Shown here piece after piece: positions 16,859 through 26,580 of a stretch of DNA of 64,000 bases. The notes below the pieces were generated by a model. It had not been told where the DNA came from, did not search any database, and worked only from the letters and a program-made list of their open reading frames with translations. Position 1 is the stretch's first letter. Each line of letters begins with the position of its first letter. Source of the stretch: Nocardia sp. BMG51109 (GTDB taxonomy: Bacteria > Actinomycetota > Actinomycetes > Mycobacteriales > Mycobacteriaceae); the NCBI RefSeq assembly GCF_000526215.1, contig NZ_JAFQ01000004.1, positions 3,038,001 through 3,102,000 of the forward strand, given 5' to 3'. The position numbers were made by a program, and so were the translations under genes.

Positions 16859-18451
16859 ATGACGGTTACGCGAGACGCGGCGGGCGCGGATACCGCCGCC
16901 GACAACCGGACGGAGCATCTGGCGCTGCTGGAGGACCTGCGCGGGCGGCTGGCGGCGACCGCGCTCGGCGGCTCGGCCAAGGCCCGGGAACGGCACGTGG
17001 CCCGCGGCAAGCTGCTCCCCCGCGAGCGGGTGGATCGGCTGCTCGATGTGGGCAGCCCGTTCCTGGAGTTGTCGCCGCTGGCGGCCACCGGCATGTACGG
17101 CGACGAATGTCCGGGCGCGGGAATCATCACCGGGATCGGCCGGGTGTCCGGCCGCGAATGCGTGATCGTCGCCAACGATGCCACCGTCAAGGGCGGCACC
17201 TACTATCCGATGTCGGTCAAGAAGCATCTGCGGGCGCAGGAGGTCGCGCTGCAGAACCGCCTGCCCTGCGTCTACCTCGTCGACTCCGGCGGTGCGTATC
17301 TGCCGCGGCAGGACGAGGTGTTCCCGGACCGGGAGCACTTCGGGCGGATCTTCTACAACCAGGCGACCATGAGCGCCAAGGGAATCGCGCAGATCGCCGC
17401 CGTCATGGGTTCGTGCACCGCCGGCGGCGCGTACGTGCCCGCGATGAGTGACGAGGCCGTCATCGTGCGCGACCAGGGCACTATCTTCCTGGGCGGGCCG
17501 CCGCTGGTGAAGGCCGCCACCGGCGAGGTGGTCACCGCCGAGGAGCTGGGCGGCGGCGCATTGCATTCGCGCACCTCGGGAGTCACGGACCATCTCGCCG
17601 ACGACGATCAGCACGCGTTGCGGATCGTGCGCGATATCGTGAGCACGCTGGGCCCGAAGGAGCCGACCCCGTGGCAGGTGGCGCCGCCGGTGGAACCCGT
17701 TGCCCCGCAGTCGGAACTCTACGATGTGGTGCCGGTCGGGCTGCGTACCCCGTACGACGTGCGCGAGGTGATCGGCCGGGTCGTCGACGGCGGCGAATTC
17801 TCCGAGTTCAAGGCCGAATACGGCAAGACCCTGGTCACCGGGTTCGCCCGGATCCACGGCCATCCGGTCGGCATCGTCGCCAACAACGGCGTGCTGTTCG
17901 GTGAATCCGCCCAGAAGGGCGCGCATTTCGTCGAGCTGTGCGACAAGCGGTCGATCCCGCTGGTGTTCCTGCAGAACATCACGGGCTTCATGGTCGGGCG
18001 CGACTATGAGGCAGGCGGCATCGCCAAGCACGGCGCGAAGATGGTCACCGCGGTCGCCTGTGCCCGGGTGCCGAAGCTGACCGTGGTGATCGGCGGCTCC
18101 TACGGCGCCGGCAACTATTCGATGTGCGGCCGCGCGTATTCCCCGCGCTTCCTGTGGATGTGGCCGAACGCGCGGATCTCGGTGATGGGCGGCGAGCAGG
18201 CCGCCTCGGTGCTGGCCACCGTGCGCGGCGACCAACTGGGCGAGGCGTGGAGCGCCGAGGAGCAGGAGGCGTTCAAGGCGCCGATTCGAGATCAGTACGA
18301 GGAACAGGGGAATCCGTACTATTCCACCGCACGGTTGTGGGACGACGGCGTGATCGATCCCGCCGACACCAGAACCGTGCTGGGACTTGCCCTGTCGGTG
18401 TGCGCGCAGGCGCCGCTCGAGCCCGTTTCCTACGGCGTGTTCCGGATGTGA
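16859..18451 (+). CDS. accD1: Acyl-CoA carboxylase beta subunit (methylcrotonyl-CoA carboxylase type)
   Basis: A 530-residue carboxyltransferase subunit. It transfers CO2 from carboxybiotin to an acyl-CoA. The two crotonase-like halves are visible: [18 protein letters not shown] in the N-terminal half forms the acyl-CoA oxyanion region, and [19 protein letters not shown] in the C-terminal half binds biotin. [23 protein letters not shown] is characteristic of 3-methylcrotonyl-CoA carboxylase beta subunits rather than the propionyl/acetyl-CoA type. Gene order with accA1, fadE19, a MaoC gene and citE matches the M. tuberculosis leucine-degradation block. The start is the ATG at 16859; a GTG three bases earlier is also possible. 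The stop overlaps the next ATG by one base. Confidence 0.92.
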   Translation: MTVTRDAAGADTAADNRTEHLALLEDLRGRLAATALGGSAKARERHVARGKLLPRERVDRLLDVGSPFLELSPLAATGMYGDECPGAGIITGIGRVSGRECVIVANDATVKGGTYYPMSVKKHLRAQEVALQNRLPCVYLVDSGGAYLPRQDEVFPDREHFGRIFYNQATMSAKGIAQIAAVMGSCTAGGAYVPAMSDEAVIVRDQGTIFLGGPPLVKAATGEVVTAEELGGGALHSRTSGVTDHLADDDQHALRIVRDIVSTLGPKEPTPWQVAPPVEPVAPQSELYDVVPVGLRTPYDVREVIGRVVDGGEFSEFKAEYGKTLVTGFARIHGHPVGIVANNGVLFGESAQKGAHFVELCDKRSIPLVFLQNITGFMVGRDYEAGGIAKHGAKMVTAVACARVPKLTVVIGGSYGAGNYSMCGRAYSPRFLWMWPNARISVMGGEQAASVLATVRGDQLGEAWSAEEQEAFKAPIRDQYEEQGNPYYSTARLWDDGVIDPADTRTVLGLALSVCAQAPLEPVSYGVFRM

Positions 18452-20535
18452 TGACAATGCTGAGTACCTCACCGGTTCCGTTCGACACCGTGCTGGTCGC
18501 CAATCGCGGCGAGATCGCGGTGCGGGTGATTCGGACGTTGCGCACCATGGGAATTCGCTCGGTCGCGGTGTACAGCGACGCCGACGCCGGTGCGCGGCAC
18601 GTGCACGAGGCCGACACCGCCGTGCGGCTGGGCCCGGCGCCCGCGCGGGAGAGCTACCTCGATATCGAGCGGGTGGTCGACGCCGCCGTGCGCACGGGCG
18701 CGCAGGCGGTGCATCCCGGATACGGGTTCCTGTCGGAGAATTCGGCGTTCGCGGCGGCGCTGGTGCGGGCGGGGATCGTGTTCCTGGGTCCGTCCGCGCG
18801 AGCGATCGAGGTCATGGGGGACAAGATCGCGGCCAAGAACGCGGTCGCCGCCTTCGGCGTTCCCGTGGTGCCGGGGATCGCCCGTCCGGGGCTCGCCGAT
18901 GCCGAATTGATCGACGCCGCCACCGATATCGGCTATCCGGTGCTGGTGAAGCCGTCGGCCGGAGGCGGCGGCAAGGGCATGCGGCTGGTGCACGAGGCCG
19001 GTGAGCTACCCGACGCGCTGCGCAGTGCGCGGCGCGAGGCGGCGGCGGCCTTCGGTGACGACACGCTGTTCCTGGAGCGGTTCGTCACGCGGCCCCGGCA
19101 TATCGAGGTGCAGATTCTCGCCGACAGCTACGGCCAGGTGCTGCATCTCGGTGAGCGGGAATGCAGCCTGCAGCGCCGGCATCAGAAGGTGATCGAGGAG
19201 GCGCCCTCGCCGCTGCTGGACGCCGAGACCCGGGCCCGGATCGGCGCGGCGGCGTGCAACACGGCGCGCAGCGTCGAGTATCTCGGCGCCGGCACCGTGG
19301 AGTTCATCGTGTCCGCCGACCGGCCCGGCGAATTCTTCTTCATGGAGATGAATACCCGGTTGCAGGTGGAACATCCGGTCACGGAGCTGGTCACCGGCGT
19401 CGATCTGGTGGAATGCCAGGTCCGGGTGGCGGCCGGCCAGAAGCTCGCGGTGGCACAGGAAGACGTCCGGATGACGGGGCACGCGATCGAGGCCCGCGTC
19501 TACGCCGAGGACCCGGGGCGCGATTTCCTGCCGACCGGCGGCACGGTGCTGGCGCTGGCGGAGCCGGACGGCACCGGGGTGCGGGTGGATTCGAGCCTGC
19601 GCGCCGGAACCGCGGTCGGCAGCGACTACGATCCGATGCTGTCCAAGGTGATCGCCTACGCGCCGAATCGCGGCGAGGCCGTCGCGAGACTCGATCGGGC
19701 GCTGGCCGATACGCTCGTGCTCGGTGTGCGGACCAATACCGACTTCCTGCGGTTCCTGCTGGCCGATGCGGATGTGGTTGCGGGACGGCTGGATACGGGG
19801 CTGCTGGACCGGCGCGCGGTGGACTTCCGTCCCGCGCCCGTATCCGACGAACAGTTCGTCGCGGCCGCCGCGCTGTGGTGGGTGCGGCGCTGGCCCTCGG
19901 CGGCCGACGATCCGTGGGATCTCCCGAACGGCTGGCGGGTCGGTGCACCCGCACCGGTCGCGATCCGCCTGACCGGTGGTGATCGCACGGCCCATGTGTA
20001 TCTGACCGGCACCCCGGCGGCCGCCGAGGCCAGGGTGGAGGACGGCGAATCGCGGTCGCTGTCGGCCGGTCTCGACGGTGATGTGCTGACGCTGACCCTC
20101 GACGGGGTGCGCCGCCGGTTCCGGGTGGCCGAGCACGACGGACAGCTGTGGGTGGCCGACTCCGGCGGTGTGGCGATGCTGCGCGAGGTGGCCGAGGCCA
20201 ACCCGCGGGCCGATGCCGAGCAGACCGGCGATGCCGAGATACGCAGTCCGATGCCGGGTTCCGTGATCGCGGTGCCCGCCGCGGCCGGGGCCGTGGTGGC
20301 GGCGGGTGCGCCCGTCGTGGTGGTGGAGGCCATGAAGATGGAGCACACGCTCACCGCGCCGATCGCGGGAACCGTTGAGCTGCTGGTGGAATCGGGGCGG
20401 CAGGTGCAGGTCGAGCAGGTGCTGGCGCGCATCGTGCCGCTCGCGGCCGGGAGCGACGCGGCGCCGCCCACCGGCGACGAGGACGGTGCGGATCGGGCCC
20501 GGCCGGACACCGACGAATCGAAGGATCGAGCATGA
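18451..20535 (+). CDS. accA1: Acyl-CoA carboxylase alpha subunit (biotin carboxylase plus carrier)
   Basis: A 694-residue biotin-dependent subunit. The biotin carboxylase part (residues 8-450) begins [19 protein letters not shown], has the ATP-grasp glycine loop ([13 protein letters not shown]) and the [14 protein letters not shown] active-site segment. A linker of about 120 residues follows, then the biotin carrier domain with EAMKMEH, where Lys629 would be biotinylated. The C-terminus extends 30 residues beyond with an acidic tail. It should form the methylcrotonyl-CoA carboxylase holoenzyme with the preceding AccD1 product. One-base overlap upstream and four-base overlap downstream show translational coupling. 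Confidence 0.93.
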   Translation: MTMLSTSPVPFDTVLVANRGEIAVRVIRTLRTMGIRSVAVYSDADAGARHVHEADTAVRLGPAPARESYLDIERVVDAAVRTGAQAVHPGYGFLSENSAFAAALVRAGIVFLGPSARAIEVMGDKIAAKNAVAAFGVPVVPGIARPGLADAELIDAATDIGYPVLVKPSAGGGGKGMRLVHEAGELPDALRSARREAAAAFGDDTLFLERFVTRPRHIEVQILADSYGQVLHLGERECSLQRRHQKVIEEAPSPLLDAETRARIGAAACNTARSVEYLGAGTVEFIVSADRPGEFFFMEMNTRLQVEHPVTELVTGVDLVECQVRVAAGQKLAVAQEDVRMTGHAIEARVYAEDPGRDFLPTGGTVLALAEPDGTGVRVDSSLRAGTAVGSDYDPMLSKVIAYAPNRGEAVARLDRALADTLVLGVRTNTDFLRFLLADADVVAGRLDTGLLDRRAVDFRPAPVSDEQFVAAAALWWVRRWPSAADDPWDLPNGWRVGAPAPVAIRLTGGDRTAHVYLTGTPAAAEARVEDGESRSLSAGLDGDVLTLTLDGVRRRFRVAEHDGQLWVADSGGVAMLREVAEANPRADAEQTGDAEIRSPMPGSVIAVPAAAGAVVAAGAPVVVVEAMKMEHTLTAPIAGTVELLVESGRQVQVEQVLARIVPLAAGSDAAPPTGDEDGADRARPDTDESKDRA

Positions 20536-21692
20536 CCGACTACCTGTCCACGGGCACCCTCCCCGACGAATACCGCGAACTCGCGCTGACGGTGCGCGAC
20601 TTCGCGAGCCGTGTGGTGGCGCCGGTGGCCGCGAAACACGATGCGGAGCACAGCTTCCCGTACGAAGTGGTGGCCGGCATGGCCGAGATGGGCCTGTTCG
20701 GGTTGCCGTTCCCGGAGGAGTACGGCGGCATGGGCGGCGATTACTTCGCGCTGTGCCTGGCGCTGGAGGAACTCGGCAAGGTCGACCAGAGCGTCGCGAT
20801 CACGCTGGAGGCGGGCGTCTCGCTGGGCGCCATGCCGCTGTACCGGTTCGGCAACGACAAGCAGAAGCAGGAATGGCTGCCGCAGTTGACCTCCGGCCGC
20901 GCGCTGGCGGGCTTCGGCCTCACCGAACCGGGCGCCGGCAGCGACGCCGGGGGCACCCGCACCACGGCCGTGCTCGACGGCGACGACTGGATCATCAACG
21001 GCAGCAAGCAGTTCATCACCAATTCCGGTACCGACATCACCCGCCTGGTGACCGTCACGGCCGTGACCGGGCAGCGCGAGGGCAAGAAGGAGATCTCCAC
21101 GATCCTGGTGCCGGCCGGCACCCCGGGCTTCGTCGCCGAACCGGCGTACAACAAGGTGGGCTGGAACGCCTCCGACACCCATCCGCTCAGCTTCACCGAT
21201 GTCCGTGTGCCGCAGGAGAATCTGCTCGGCGAGCGCGGGCGCGGGTACGCCAATTTCCTGCGCATCCTGGACGAGGGGCGGATCGCCATCGCCGCGCTGG
21301 CGGTCGGTGCGGCCCAGGGGTGCGTCGACGAAAGTGTCCGGTACGCGCGCGAACGGGAGGCGTTCGGGCAGCCGATCGGACGCAATCAGGCCATCGCCTT
21401 CAAGGTCGCCCGGATGGAGGCGCGCGCCCACGCGGCCCGGACCGCGTACTACGACGCGGCCGCACTGATGCTGTCCGGTAAGCCGTTCAAGAAGCAGGCC
21501 GCGATCGCGAAGCTCGTCGCCAGCGAGGCGGCCATGGACAATTCCCGGGACGCCACCCAGATTTTCGGCGGCTACGGGTTCATGAACGAATATGCTGTGG
21601 CCCGGCACTACCGGGACAGCAAGATCCTGGAAATCGGCGAGGGCACCACGGAGGTGCAGTTGATGCTCATCGGACGGGAGCTGGGGCTGTGA
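20532..21692 (+). CDS. fadE19: Acyl-CoA dehydrogenase, FadE19-like
   Basis: A 386-residue flavin-dependent acyl-CoA dehydrogenase. [14 protein letters not shown] binds FAD/substrate, [12 protein letters not shown] is the second signature, and the catalytic glutamate sits in IGEGTTEV (Glu370), the short/medium-chain position rather than the alternative site of isovaleryl-CoA dehydrogenases. By context it oxidises a branched short-chain acyl-CoA from leucine, isoleucine or valine degradation, delivering the enoyl-CoA that the carboxylase uses. Translation is coupled to accA1 (ATGA) and to the next gene (GTGA). Confidence 0.92.
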   Translation: MTDYLSTGTLPDEYRELALTVRDFASRVVAPVAAKHDAEHSFPYEVVAGMAEMGLFGLPFPEEYGGMGGDYFALCLALEELGKVDQSVAITLEAGVSLGAMPLYRFGNDKQKQEWLPQLTSGRALAGFGLTEPGAGSDAGGTRTTAVLDGDDWIINGSKQFITNSGTDITRLVTVTAVTGQREGKKEISTILVPAGTPGFVAEPAYNKVGWNASDTHPLSFTDVRVPQENLLGERGRGYANFLRILDEGRIAIAALAVGAAQGCVDESVRYAREREAFGQPIGRNQAIAFKVARMEARAHAARTAYYDAAALMLSGKPFKKQAAIAKLVASEAAMDNSRDATQIFGGYGFMNEYAVARHYRDSKILEIGEGTTEVQLMLIGRELGL

Positions 21693-22231
21693 GCGAGCTT
21701 GCGAGTGAACCATCGGCACAGCGTGAGATTGTGAGTGAACCATCGGCACAGCGTGAGGACATGCGCCGGGTGGTGCAGCGTGGCCTGTGGTTCGAGGAGT
21801 TCGAGACCGATGTGGTGTACGAGCACCGGCCCGGCCGCACCATCACCGAGGCCGACAATGTGCTGTTCACGACGGCCACGATGAATACCCAGGCGCTGCA
21901 TCTGGATGCCGCGTTCGCCGAGGCTCAGGCGCCGTTCCACGATCGGCTGGTGAATTCCATGTTCACGCTGGCGACGCTGATCGGGCTGTCGATCACGCAG
22001 CTGACGCAGGGCACCATCGTGGCGAATCTGGGTTTTTCCGAGGTGGCCTTTCCCAAGCCGCTGTTCCACGGCGACACCCTGTATGCCGAGACCGTGGTCA
22101 CCGACAAACGGGAGTCCAAGAGTCGTCCGGGGGAAGGGATCCTGACGTTCGCGCATACGGGCCGCAATCAGCACGGTGATGTGGTGGCGACGGCGATCCG
22201 GAAGACTCTGGTGCGGAAGGCGCCGGAATGA
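21689..22231 (+). CDS. MaoC-like hydratase/dehydratase with repeat-derived N-terminus
   Basis: A 180-residue hot-dog fold protein of the MaoC type, counterpart of Rv2499c in the same position of the M. tuberculosis block. The conserved part begins RRVVQRGLWFEEFETDVVYEHRPGRT and includes TEADNVLFTTATMNTQALHLD. It probably hydrates the unsaturated acyl-CoA made by the carboxylase (methylglutaconyl-CoA), though this is not proven for the family. The first 24 residues contain SEPSAQRE twice, encoded by a 25-bp direct repeat, and look like a later insertion at the fadE19/maoC junction. The GTG at 21689 overlaps the fadE19 stop; the ATG at 21761 would give a protein without the repeats. Confidence 0.85.
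   Translation: MSELASEPSAQREIVSEPSAQREDMRRVVQRGLWFEEFETDVVYEHRPGRTITEADNVLFTTATMNTQALHLDAAFAEAQAPFHDRLVNSMFTLATLIGLSITQLTQGTIVANLGFSEVAFPKPLFHGDTLYAETVVTDKRESKSRPGEGILTFAHTGRNQHGDVVATAIRKTLVRKAPE
21703..21757 (+). repeat. 25-bp direct repeat at the fadE19-maoC junction
   Basis: Two identical 25-base copies at 21703-21727 and 21733-21757, with a 30-base period and five bases between them. Each copy encodes SEPSAQRE in the maoC frame. The region begins GAGCGAGCTTGCGAGTGAA, which has the look of a short dispersed element that can be read through in frame. Confidence 0.9.
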
Positions 22232-22299
22232 GCGGGCACCCGGGTACGGGGGATCGCACCGCCGGTCGCACAGGACGAATTCAGGAGGCGTGGATATGA
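22228..22299 (+). CDS. Possible 23-codon coupling ORF between maoC and citE
   Basis: A mini-ORF (MSGHPGTGDRTAGRTGRIQE then AWI) starts at an ATG overlapping the maoC stop by four bases, and its TGA overlaps the citE ATG by four bases. It would carry ribosomes from maoC to citE. No protein similarity is expected; it may be only a relay for translation, or chance in a 64-bp gap. Confidence 0.25.
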   Translation: MSGHPGTGDRTAGRTGRIQEAWI

Positions 22300-23117
22300 C
22301 GTGGGAGATTCCCGGCTCGGCATGGCTGTTCTGTCCCGCGGATCGCCCGGAACGCTACGAGAAGGCCGCCGCGGCGGCGGATGTGGTGATCCTCGATCTG
22401 GAAGACGGTGTCGGAGCGGCCGATAAGGCCACGGCCCGGGAGGCGCTGTCCGCGACGCCGCTCGACCCCGAGCGCACGGTGGTGCGGGTGAACGCGGCCG
22501 GCACCGAGGAGCACGCCCGAGATCTGAAGGCGCTGGCCGGTACTCGCTATCGGCGCATCATGCTGCCCAAATGCGAAGCGATCGAACAGGTCTCGGGGCT
22601 GTCCGAGTACGAGGTGATCGCGCTGATCGAATCGCCGCTGGGCGCACTGACGGTCGGTGAGGTCGTGCGCGCGGACAATGCGGTCGCCGTGATGTGGGGC
22701 GCCGAGGATCTGGTGGCCGCGCTGGGCGGCAATGCGAGCAGGTTCGCCGACGGCCGGTACCGCGATGTCGCCCGCCATGTGCGTTCGGCGTCGCTGCTGG
22801 CGGCCAAGGCGTACGGCAAGATCGCGCTGGATTCGGTCTATCTGGACATTCGCGATCTGGACGGCCTGCGCACGGAATCCGACGATGCGGTGGCGGTGGG
22901 TTTCGATGCCAAGGTGGCGATCCATCCGAGTCAGGTGCCGGTGATTCGCGCGGCCTACGCACCGACGCCGGAGGAAGTGGATTGGGCCCGCAAGGTTCTC
23001 GCCGAGGTGCCGAACAACCGTGGCGTCTTCACCTTCGAGGGCCGCATGGTCGACGGCCCGGTCCTCCGGCACGCGGAACGCGTCCTGCAACGGGCTCTGC
23101 CGGGGTCCGAGGGCTGA
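22296..23117 (+). CDS. citE: CitE-like CoA lyase (HpcH/HpaI aldolase family)
   Basis: A 273-residue TIM-barrel enzyme of the CitE/HpcH family. ILDLEDGV holds the acidic metal ligands, RVNAAGTEEH the CoA-contacting arginine, LIESPLGAL and MWGAEDL the second metal-binding region, and KVAIHPSQVPVI the C-terminal signature. The M. tuberculosis counterpart, Rv2498c, is known to act as a beta-hydroxyacyl-CoA lyase in leucine and itaconate breakdown; here the expected reaction is cleavage of an HMG-CoA-type ester to acetoacetate and acetyl-CoA. The ATG at 22296 has AGGAGG nine bases upstream. The next gene, an acetoacetyl-CoA synthetase, would reactivate the acetoacetate. Confidence 0.9.
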   Translation: MTWEIPGSAWLFCPADRPERYEKAAAAADVVILDLEDGVGAADKATAREALSATPLDPERTVVRVNAAGTEEHARDLKALAGTRYRRIMLPKCEAIEQVSGLSEYEVIALIESPLGALTVGEVVRADNAVAVMWGAEDLVAALGGNASRFADGRYRDVARHVRSASLLAAKAYGKIALDSVYLDIRDLDGLRTESDDAVAVGFDAKVAIHPSQVPVIRAAYAPTPEEVDWARKVLAEVPNNRGVFTFEGRMVDGPVLRHAERVLQRALPGSEG

Positions 23118-23411
23118 CGTGGGGTCGATGGGCACCGACGCGGCCGTTCGCGTTGTCGCGGTCCCGTTGTGCGGGCGTGCCCCGCTTCCGTCGTTCCGGC
23201 GCGCTCGTGGCCGGAATCCCCTGACGCCGTCGGCCGATCGCCGTGCGGATCCCGGCCGAACGCATGCCGGGCCGACGAGATGGCCACCCGCCGGTGTGAC
23301 AGGCCGGGAAGACGATGCGGTTGCCGAGCGGGAGCGCGCCGGGGCGAGGGGCCGGGTATTCGGGTTGCCCGGCCGGGACAACCGTCTGACGAGGTCGTAG
23401 GAAGGATCGTC
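23118..23411. other. Intergenic gap citE to acetoacetyl-CoA synthetase
   Basis: About 290 bp of GC-rich sequence. No gene, terminator hairpin or clear promoter could be supported. GAAGGA just before 23412 is the ribosome site of the next gene. Confidence 0.5.
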
Positions 23412-25361
23412 GTGGAACCGCAGTGGGTGCCGAGTGAGCAGGATGTCGCGAATGCGCAGGTGACCGACTTCGCGCGGTTCGTCGCCGGGCGAACCGGGCT
23501 GGAGTTCCCCGACTATCGCTCGCTGTGGCAGTGGTCGGTCGACGATCTGTCCGGGTTCTGGGGTGCGCTGTGGGAGTACTTCGGTCTCGGCGCGGCCCCG
23601 GAACAGGTGCTCGCGAGTGCGGAAATGCCGGGGGCGCAGTGGTTTCCGGGTACTCGGTTGAACTATGTCGATCAGGTTGTGCGGCAGGCGCGTTCGGACC
23701 GTCCCGCGATCGTCTACCCCGCCGAGGGCGGGGCGCTGACCGAGGTCTCGTGGGACGAGCTGCTGGGGCGGGTGGCCGCGTTCGCCGGGGTGCTGCGTGC
23801 GCAGGGCGTCGAGCCGGGCGACCGGGTCGCCGGCTATCTGCCGAACATCCCGGAGACCGTCATCGCCTTCCTCGCGACGGCGAGCCTCGGCGCCGTCTGG
23901 AGCGCCTGCGGCCAGGACTATTCCGCCAAGGCGGCGCTCGATCGGCTCGGCCAGCTGGAACCCGTCGTGCTGGTGACCGCCGACGGCTACCACTACGGCG
24001 GGAAGACCCACGACAAGACCGGCGAGATCGCCGATCTGCGTGCGGGGCTGCCGACGCTGCGGGCCGCCGTGGTGGTGTCGCGGATCGGTGCCGAGGTGCC
24101 GAACTCGCTGGACTGGGCGGAGGTCACGGTGCCCGTCGGTGCCGAGATCGACACGGGGAAGGTCGATTTCGATCATCCGCTGTGGATTCTCTACTCCTCC
24201 GGAACCACCGGGCTGCCCAAGGGAATCGTGCACGGTCACGGTGGCGTACTGCTCGAGCATCTGAAAGGCGTCGGCCTGCAGGCCGATATCGGTCCGGACG
24301 ACACCTTCTTCTGGTTCACCAGCCCGAGCTGGATGATGTGGAACTACCAGATCGCCGGGTTGCTGGTGGGTGCCACCATCGTCTGCTACGACGGCAGTCC
24401 GAGCTACCCGGCCCCGGATACGCTGTGGGATCTTGCCGCCCGCACCGGGACCACCGTGCTGGGGACCAGCCCCGGCTATGTGCTGTCGTGCATCAAGGCG
24501 GGCGCGGTACCCGGTCGCGACCACGATCTGTCGGCACTGCGGACCGTCGGCATCACCGGGTCGTCGCTGCCGCCGTCCTCGTCACTGTGGTTGCGCGACA
24601 ACGTCGGTGAGCGAGTTCAGGTGGCCTCGATCAGCGGCGGCACCGATGTGGTGTCGGCGTTCATCGGCGGCGTGCGCACGGTTCCGGTGTGGCCCGGGGA
24701 GCTGTCGGTGCCGTTCCTCGGTGCGGCCGTGGATGCCTGGGACGAGACCGGGCATCCGATCCGTGGCGAGGTCGGTGAGCTGGTGATCACCCGGCCGATG
24801 CCGTCGATGCCGGTGAAGTTCTGGAACGATCCGGACGGAACCCGGTACCGCAGTGCGTATTTCGAGACGTACCCGGGTGTGTGGCGGCACGGTGACTGGA
24901 TCACCCTCACCGAGCACGGCAGCATCGTCGTCCACGGCCGGTCCGATTCGACGTTGAACCGCCACGGGATTCGGATGGGCTCGGCCGACATCTACCAGGC
25001 GGTGGAGCGCCTGCCGGAGGTCGCCGAGGCCCTGGTGATCGGCGCCGAACAGCCCGACGGCGGCTACTGGATGCCGCTGTTCGTGGTGCTCGCCGAGGGC
25101 GCGGAACTCACCGACGAGGTGCGCGGGCGGATCAGCGACGCGATCCGCACCGAGGTCTCCCGCCGGCACGTCCCCGACGAGATCATCGCCGCCCCGGGCG
25201 TGCCGCACACCCGCACCGGCAAGAAACTCGAGGTCCCGATCAAGCGCATCTTCCAGGGCGCCGACGCGGCCCGCGTCGTGGAACGCAGCGCCGTCGACAA
25301 TCCCGGCCTGCTGGACTGGTACGCGGCGGTCGAGCCGTCCGGCGATTCCGAGAAATCTTGA
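23412..25361 (+). CDS. Acetoacetyl-CoA synthetase
   Basis: A 649-residue member of the ANL (AMP-forming) family with the length and layout of acetoacetate-CoA ligases. The N-terminus has FARFVAGRTGLEFPDYRSLWQWSV and PGAQWFPGTRLNYVDQV, typical of this subfamily. Core motifs are LYSSGTTGLPKGIVHGHG (phosphate loop), ISGGTDVVSAFIGG, and the C-terminal hinge HGRSDSTLNRHGIRMG. The conserved lysine is in TRTGKKLEVP. It converts acetoacetate, ATP and CoA to acetoacetyl-CoA, closing the leucine route started upstream. The GTG at 23412 has GAAGGA at a good distance; the frame remains open much further upstream without family similarity. Confidence 0.93.
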   Translation: MEPQWVPSEQDVANAQVTDFARFVAGRTGLEFPDYRSLWQWSVDDLSGFWGALWEYFGLGAAPEQVLASAEMPGAQWFPGTRLNYVDQVVRQARSDRPAIVYPAEGGALTEVSWDELLGRVAAFAGVLRAQGVEPGDRVAGYLPNIPETVIAFLATASLGAVWSACGQDYSAKAALDRLGQLEPVVLVTADGYHYGGKTHDKTGEIADLRAGLPTLRAAVVVSRIGAEVPNSLDWAEVTVPVGAEIDTGKVDFDHPLWILYSSGTTGLPKGIVHGHGGVLLEHLKGVGLQADIGPDDTFFWFTSPSWMMWNYQIAGLLVGATIVCYDGSPSYPAPDTLWDLAARTGTTVLGTSPGYVLSCIKAGAVPGRDHDLSALRTVGITGSSLPPSSSLWLRDNVGERVQVASISGGTDVVSAFIGGVRTVPVWPGELSVPFLGAAVDAWDETGHPIRGEVGELVITRPMPSMPVKFWNDPDGTRYRSAYFETYPGVWRHGDWITLTEHGSIVVHGRSDSTLNRHGIRMGSADIYQAVERLPEVAEALVIGAEQPDGGYWMPLFVVLAEGAELTDEVRGRISDAIRTEVSRRHVPDEIIAAPGVPHTRTGKKLEVPIKRIFQGADAARVVERSAVDNPGLLDWYAAVEPSGDSEKS

Positions 25362-25418
25362 AAGGCCGGTATTCGCGACGCGGGTGTCGTTGTGGCAGAT
25401 CGCGCCGATAACCCCGCA

Positions 25419-25424
25419 TAAGGT
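25419..25424 (+). promoter_or_regulatory. -10 box of a probable leaderless promoter for the histidine kinase
   Basis: TAAGGT is followed by seven bases and then GTG at 25432. The spacing puts transcription start on the start codon. Confidence 0.45.
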
Positions 25425-25431
25425 GGCAGGC

Positions 25432-26580
25432 GTGCATCGATCGCCGCTGGCTCCCGTCTTCGCAGCGCTGCAGCTCGGGCTGCATGTGCTCATGGTGGTG
25501 TTGTCGGCGGTCGTGGCAGGGCGGGCGCTGGTGGGGGGTGAGCATCGGTGGGGTGCGGTCGCGCTGACGGTGCTGTTCCTGGCCGTGTACTTCGCCGGTG
25601 GGGTGCTGCGTGGGCGGCCGGTGGCGGCGCGGGCGTGGCTGGGCGTGCTGACCGTCCTGTGGCTGGGGCTGGTGGCGCTCGCGCCGGATGCGGTGTATCT
25701 CGCGTTCGGGCTGTACTTCCTGTATCTGCATCTGCTGCCGCGGATCTGGGGTGCGGTGGCGGTGGCTGCCGCCGCGGCGGCATCGGTGATCGGCTTCGCG
25801 CTGCACGAGGGGTGGACGATCGGCGGCGTCGTGGGCCCGCTGCTCGGTGCGCTCGTCGCCGTCGCGATCGGCCTGGGGTACCGGGCGATGTTCCAGGAGG
25901 CCGCCGAACGCCAGCGGCTGATCGACGAATTGCTCGCCGCCCGTGCCACATTGGCCGAACAGGAGCGCACCGCCGGTAAGCTGGCCGAACGACAGCGTTT
26001 GGCGCAGGAGATCCACGACACGGTGGCGCAGGGGCTGTCCAGCATCCAGCTGCTGCTGCACGCCGCCGAGCGCTCCGGACCGGAACATCCCGCACTGCAA
26101 CAGATTCGGCTGGCTCGGGAGACCGCCGCCGACAGCCTCGCCGAAACCCGGCAGCTGATCGGCGAACTCACGCCCGCCGCGCTGGACGGGCAATCGCTGA
26201 CCGAGGCGCTGGACCGGATCGCCCAGCGCGCCGGCGCCCCCGGACTCCGGACCGGGATGCGGGTGGAGGGAACGCCGGAGCGGCTGCCGATGTCGACCGA
26301 GGCCGCGCTGGTGCGGGTGACGCAGGGCGCGGTCTCGAACGTGGTGCGGCACGCGCGGGCCGAGCGGATGCACATCACCCTCACCTATGCCGTCGACGCC
26401 GTGCACCTCGACGTGGTCGACGACGGGATCGGCATCGACCCGGAGGTCTTCGCGCGCGGCACGTTCGGGCTCGAGGCCATGCGCAGCCGGGTCGAACGGC
26501 AGGGCGGCACCATGAACGTCGAATCCGAACCCGGACACACCGCCGTCGCCGTGTCGTTCCCGCTGGAGGGCTCGTCATGA
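25432..26580 (+). CDS. Sensor histidine kinase, NarL/DesK class
   Basis: A 382-residue membrane kinase. Residues 1-150 contain five or six hydrophobic helices with almost no periplasmic loop, so the signal is probably membrane-borne or intramembrane. A coiled linker (EAAERQRLIDELLAAR) leads to the HisKA_3 domain, where ERQRLAQEIHDTVAQGLSS carries the phospho-acceptor His195. The C-terminal ATPase has QGAVSNVVRHARAE (N box) and VVDDGIGID with GTFGLEAMRSR (G boxes). The GTG at 25432 is chosen over an ATG-like start 16 codons upstream because a -10 box lies just before it. The response regulator follows with a four-base overlap. Confidence 0.9.
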   Translation: MHRSPLAPVFAALQLGLHVLMVVLSAVVAGRALVGGEHRWGAVALTVLFLAVYFAGGVLRGRPVAARAWLGVLTVLWLGLVALAPDAVYLAFGLYFLYLHLLPRIWGAVAVAAAAAASVIGFALHEGWTIGGVVGPLLGALVAVAIGLGYRAMFQEAAERQRLIDELLAARATLAEQERTAGKLAERQRLAQEIHDTVAQGLSSIQLLLHAAERSGPEHPALQQIRLARETAADSLAETRQLIGELTPAALDGQSLTEALDRIAQRAGAPGLRTGMRVEGTPERLPMSTEAALVRVTQGAVSNVVRHARAERMHITLTYAVDAVHLDVVDDGIGIDPEVFARGTFGLEAMRSRVERQGGTMNVESEPGHTAVAVSFPLEGSS

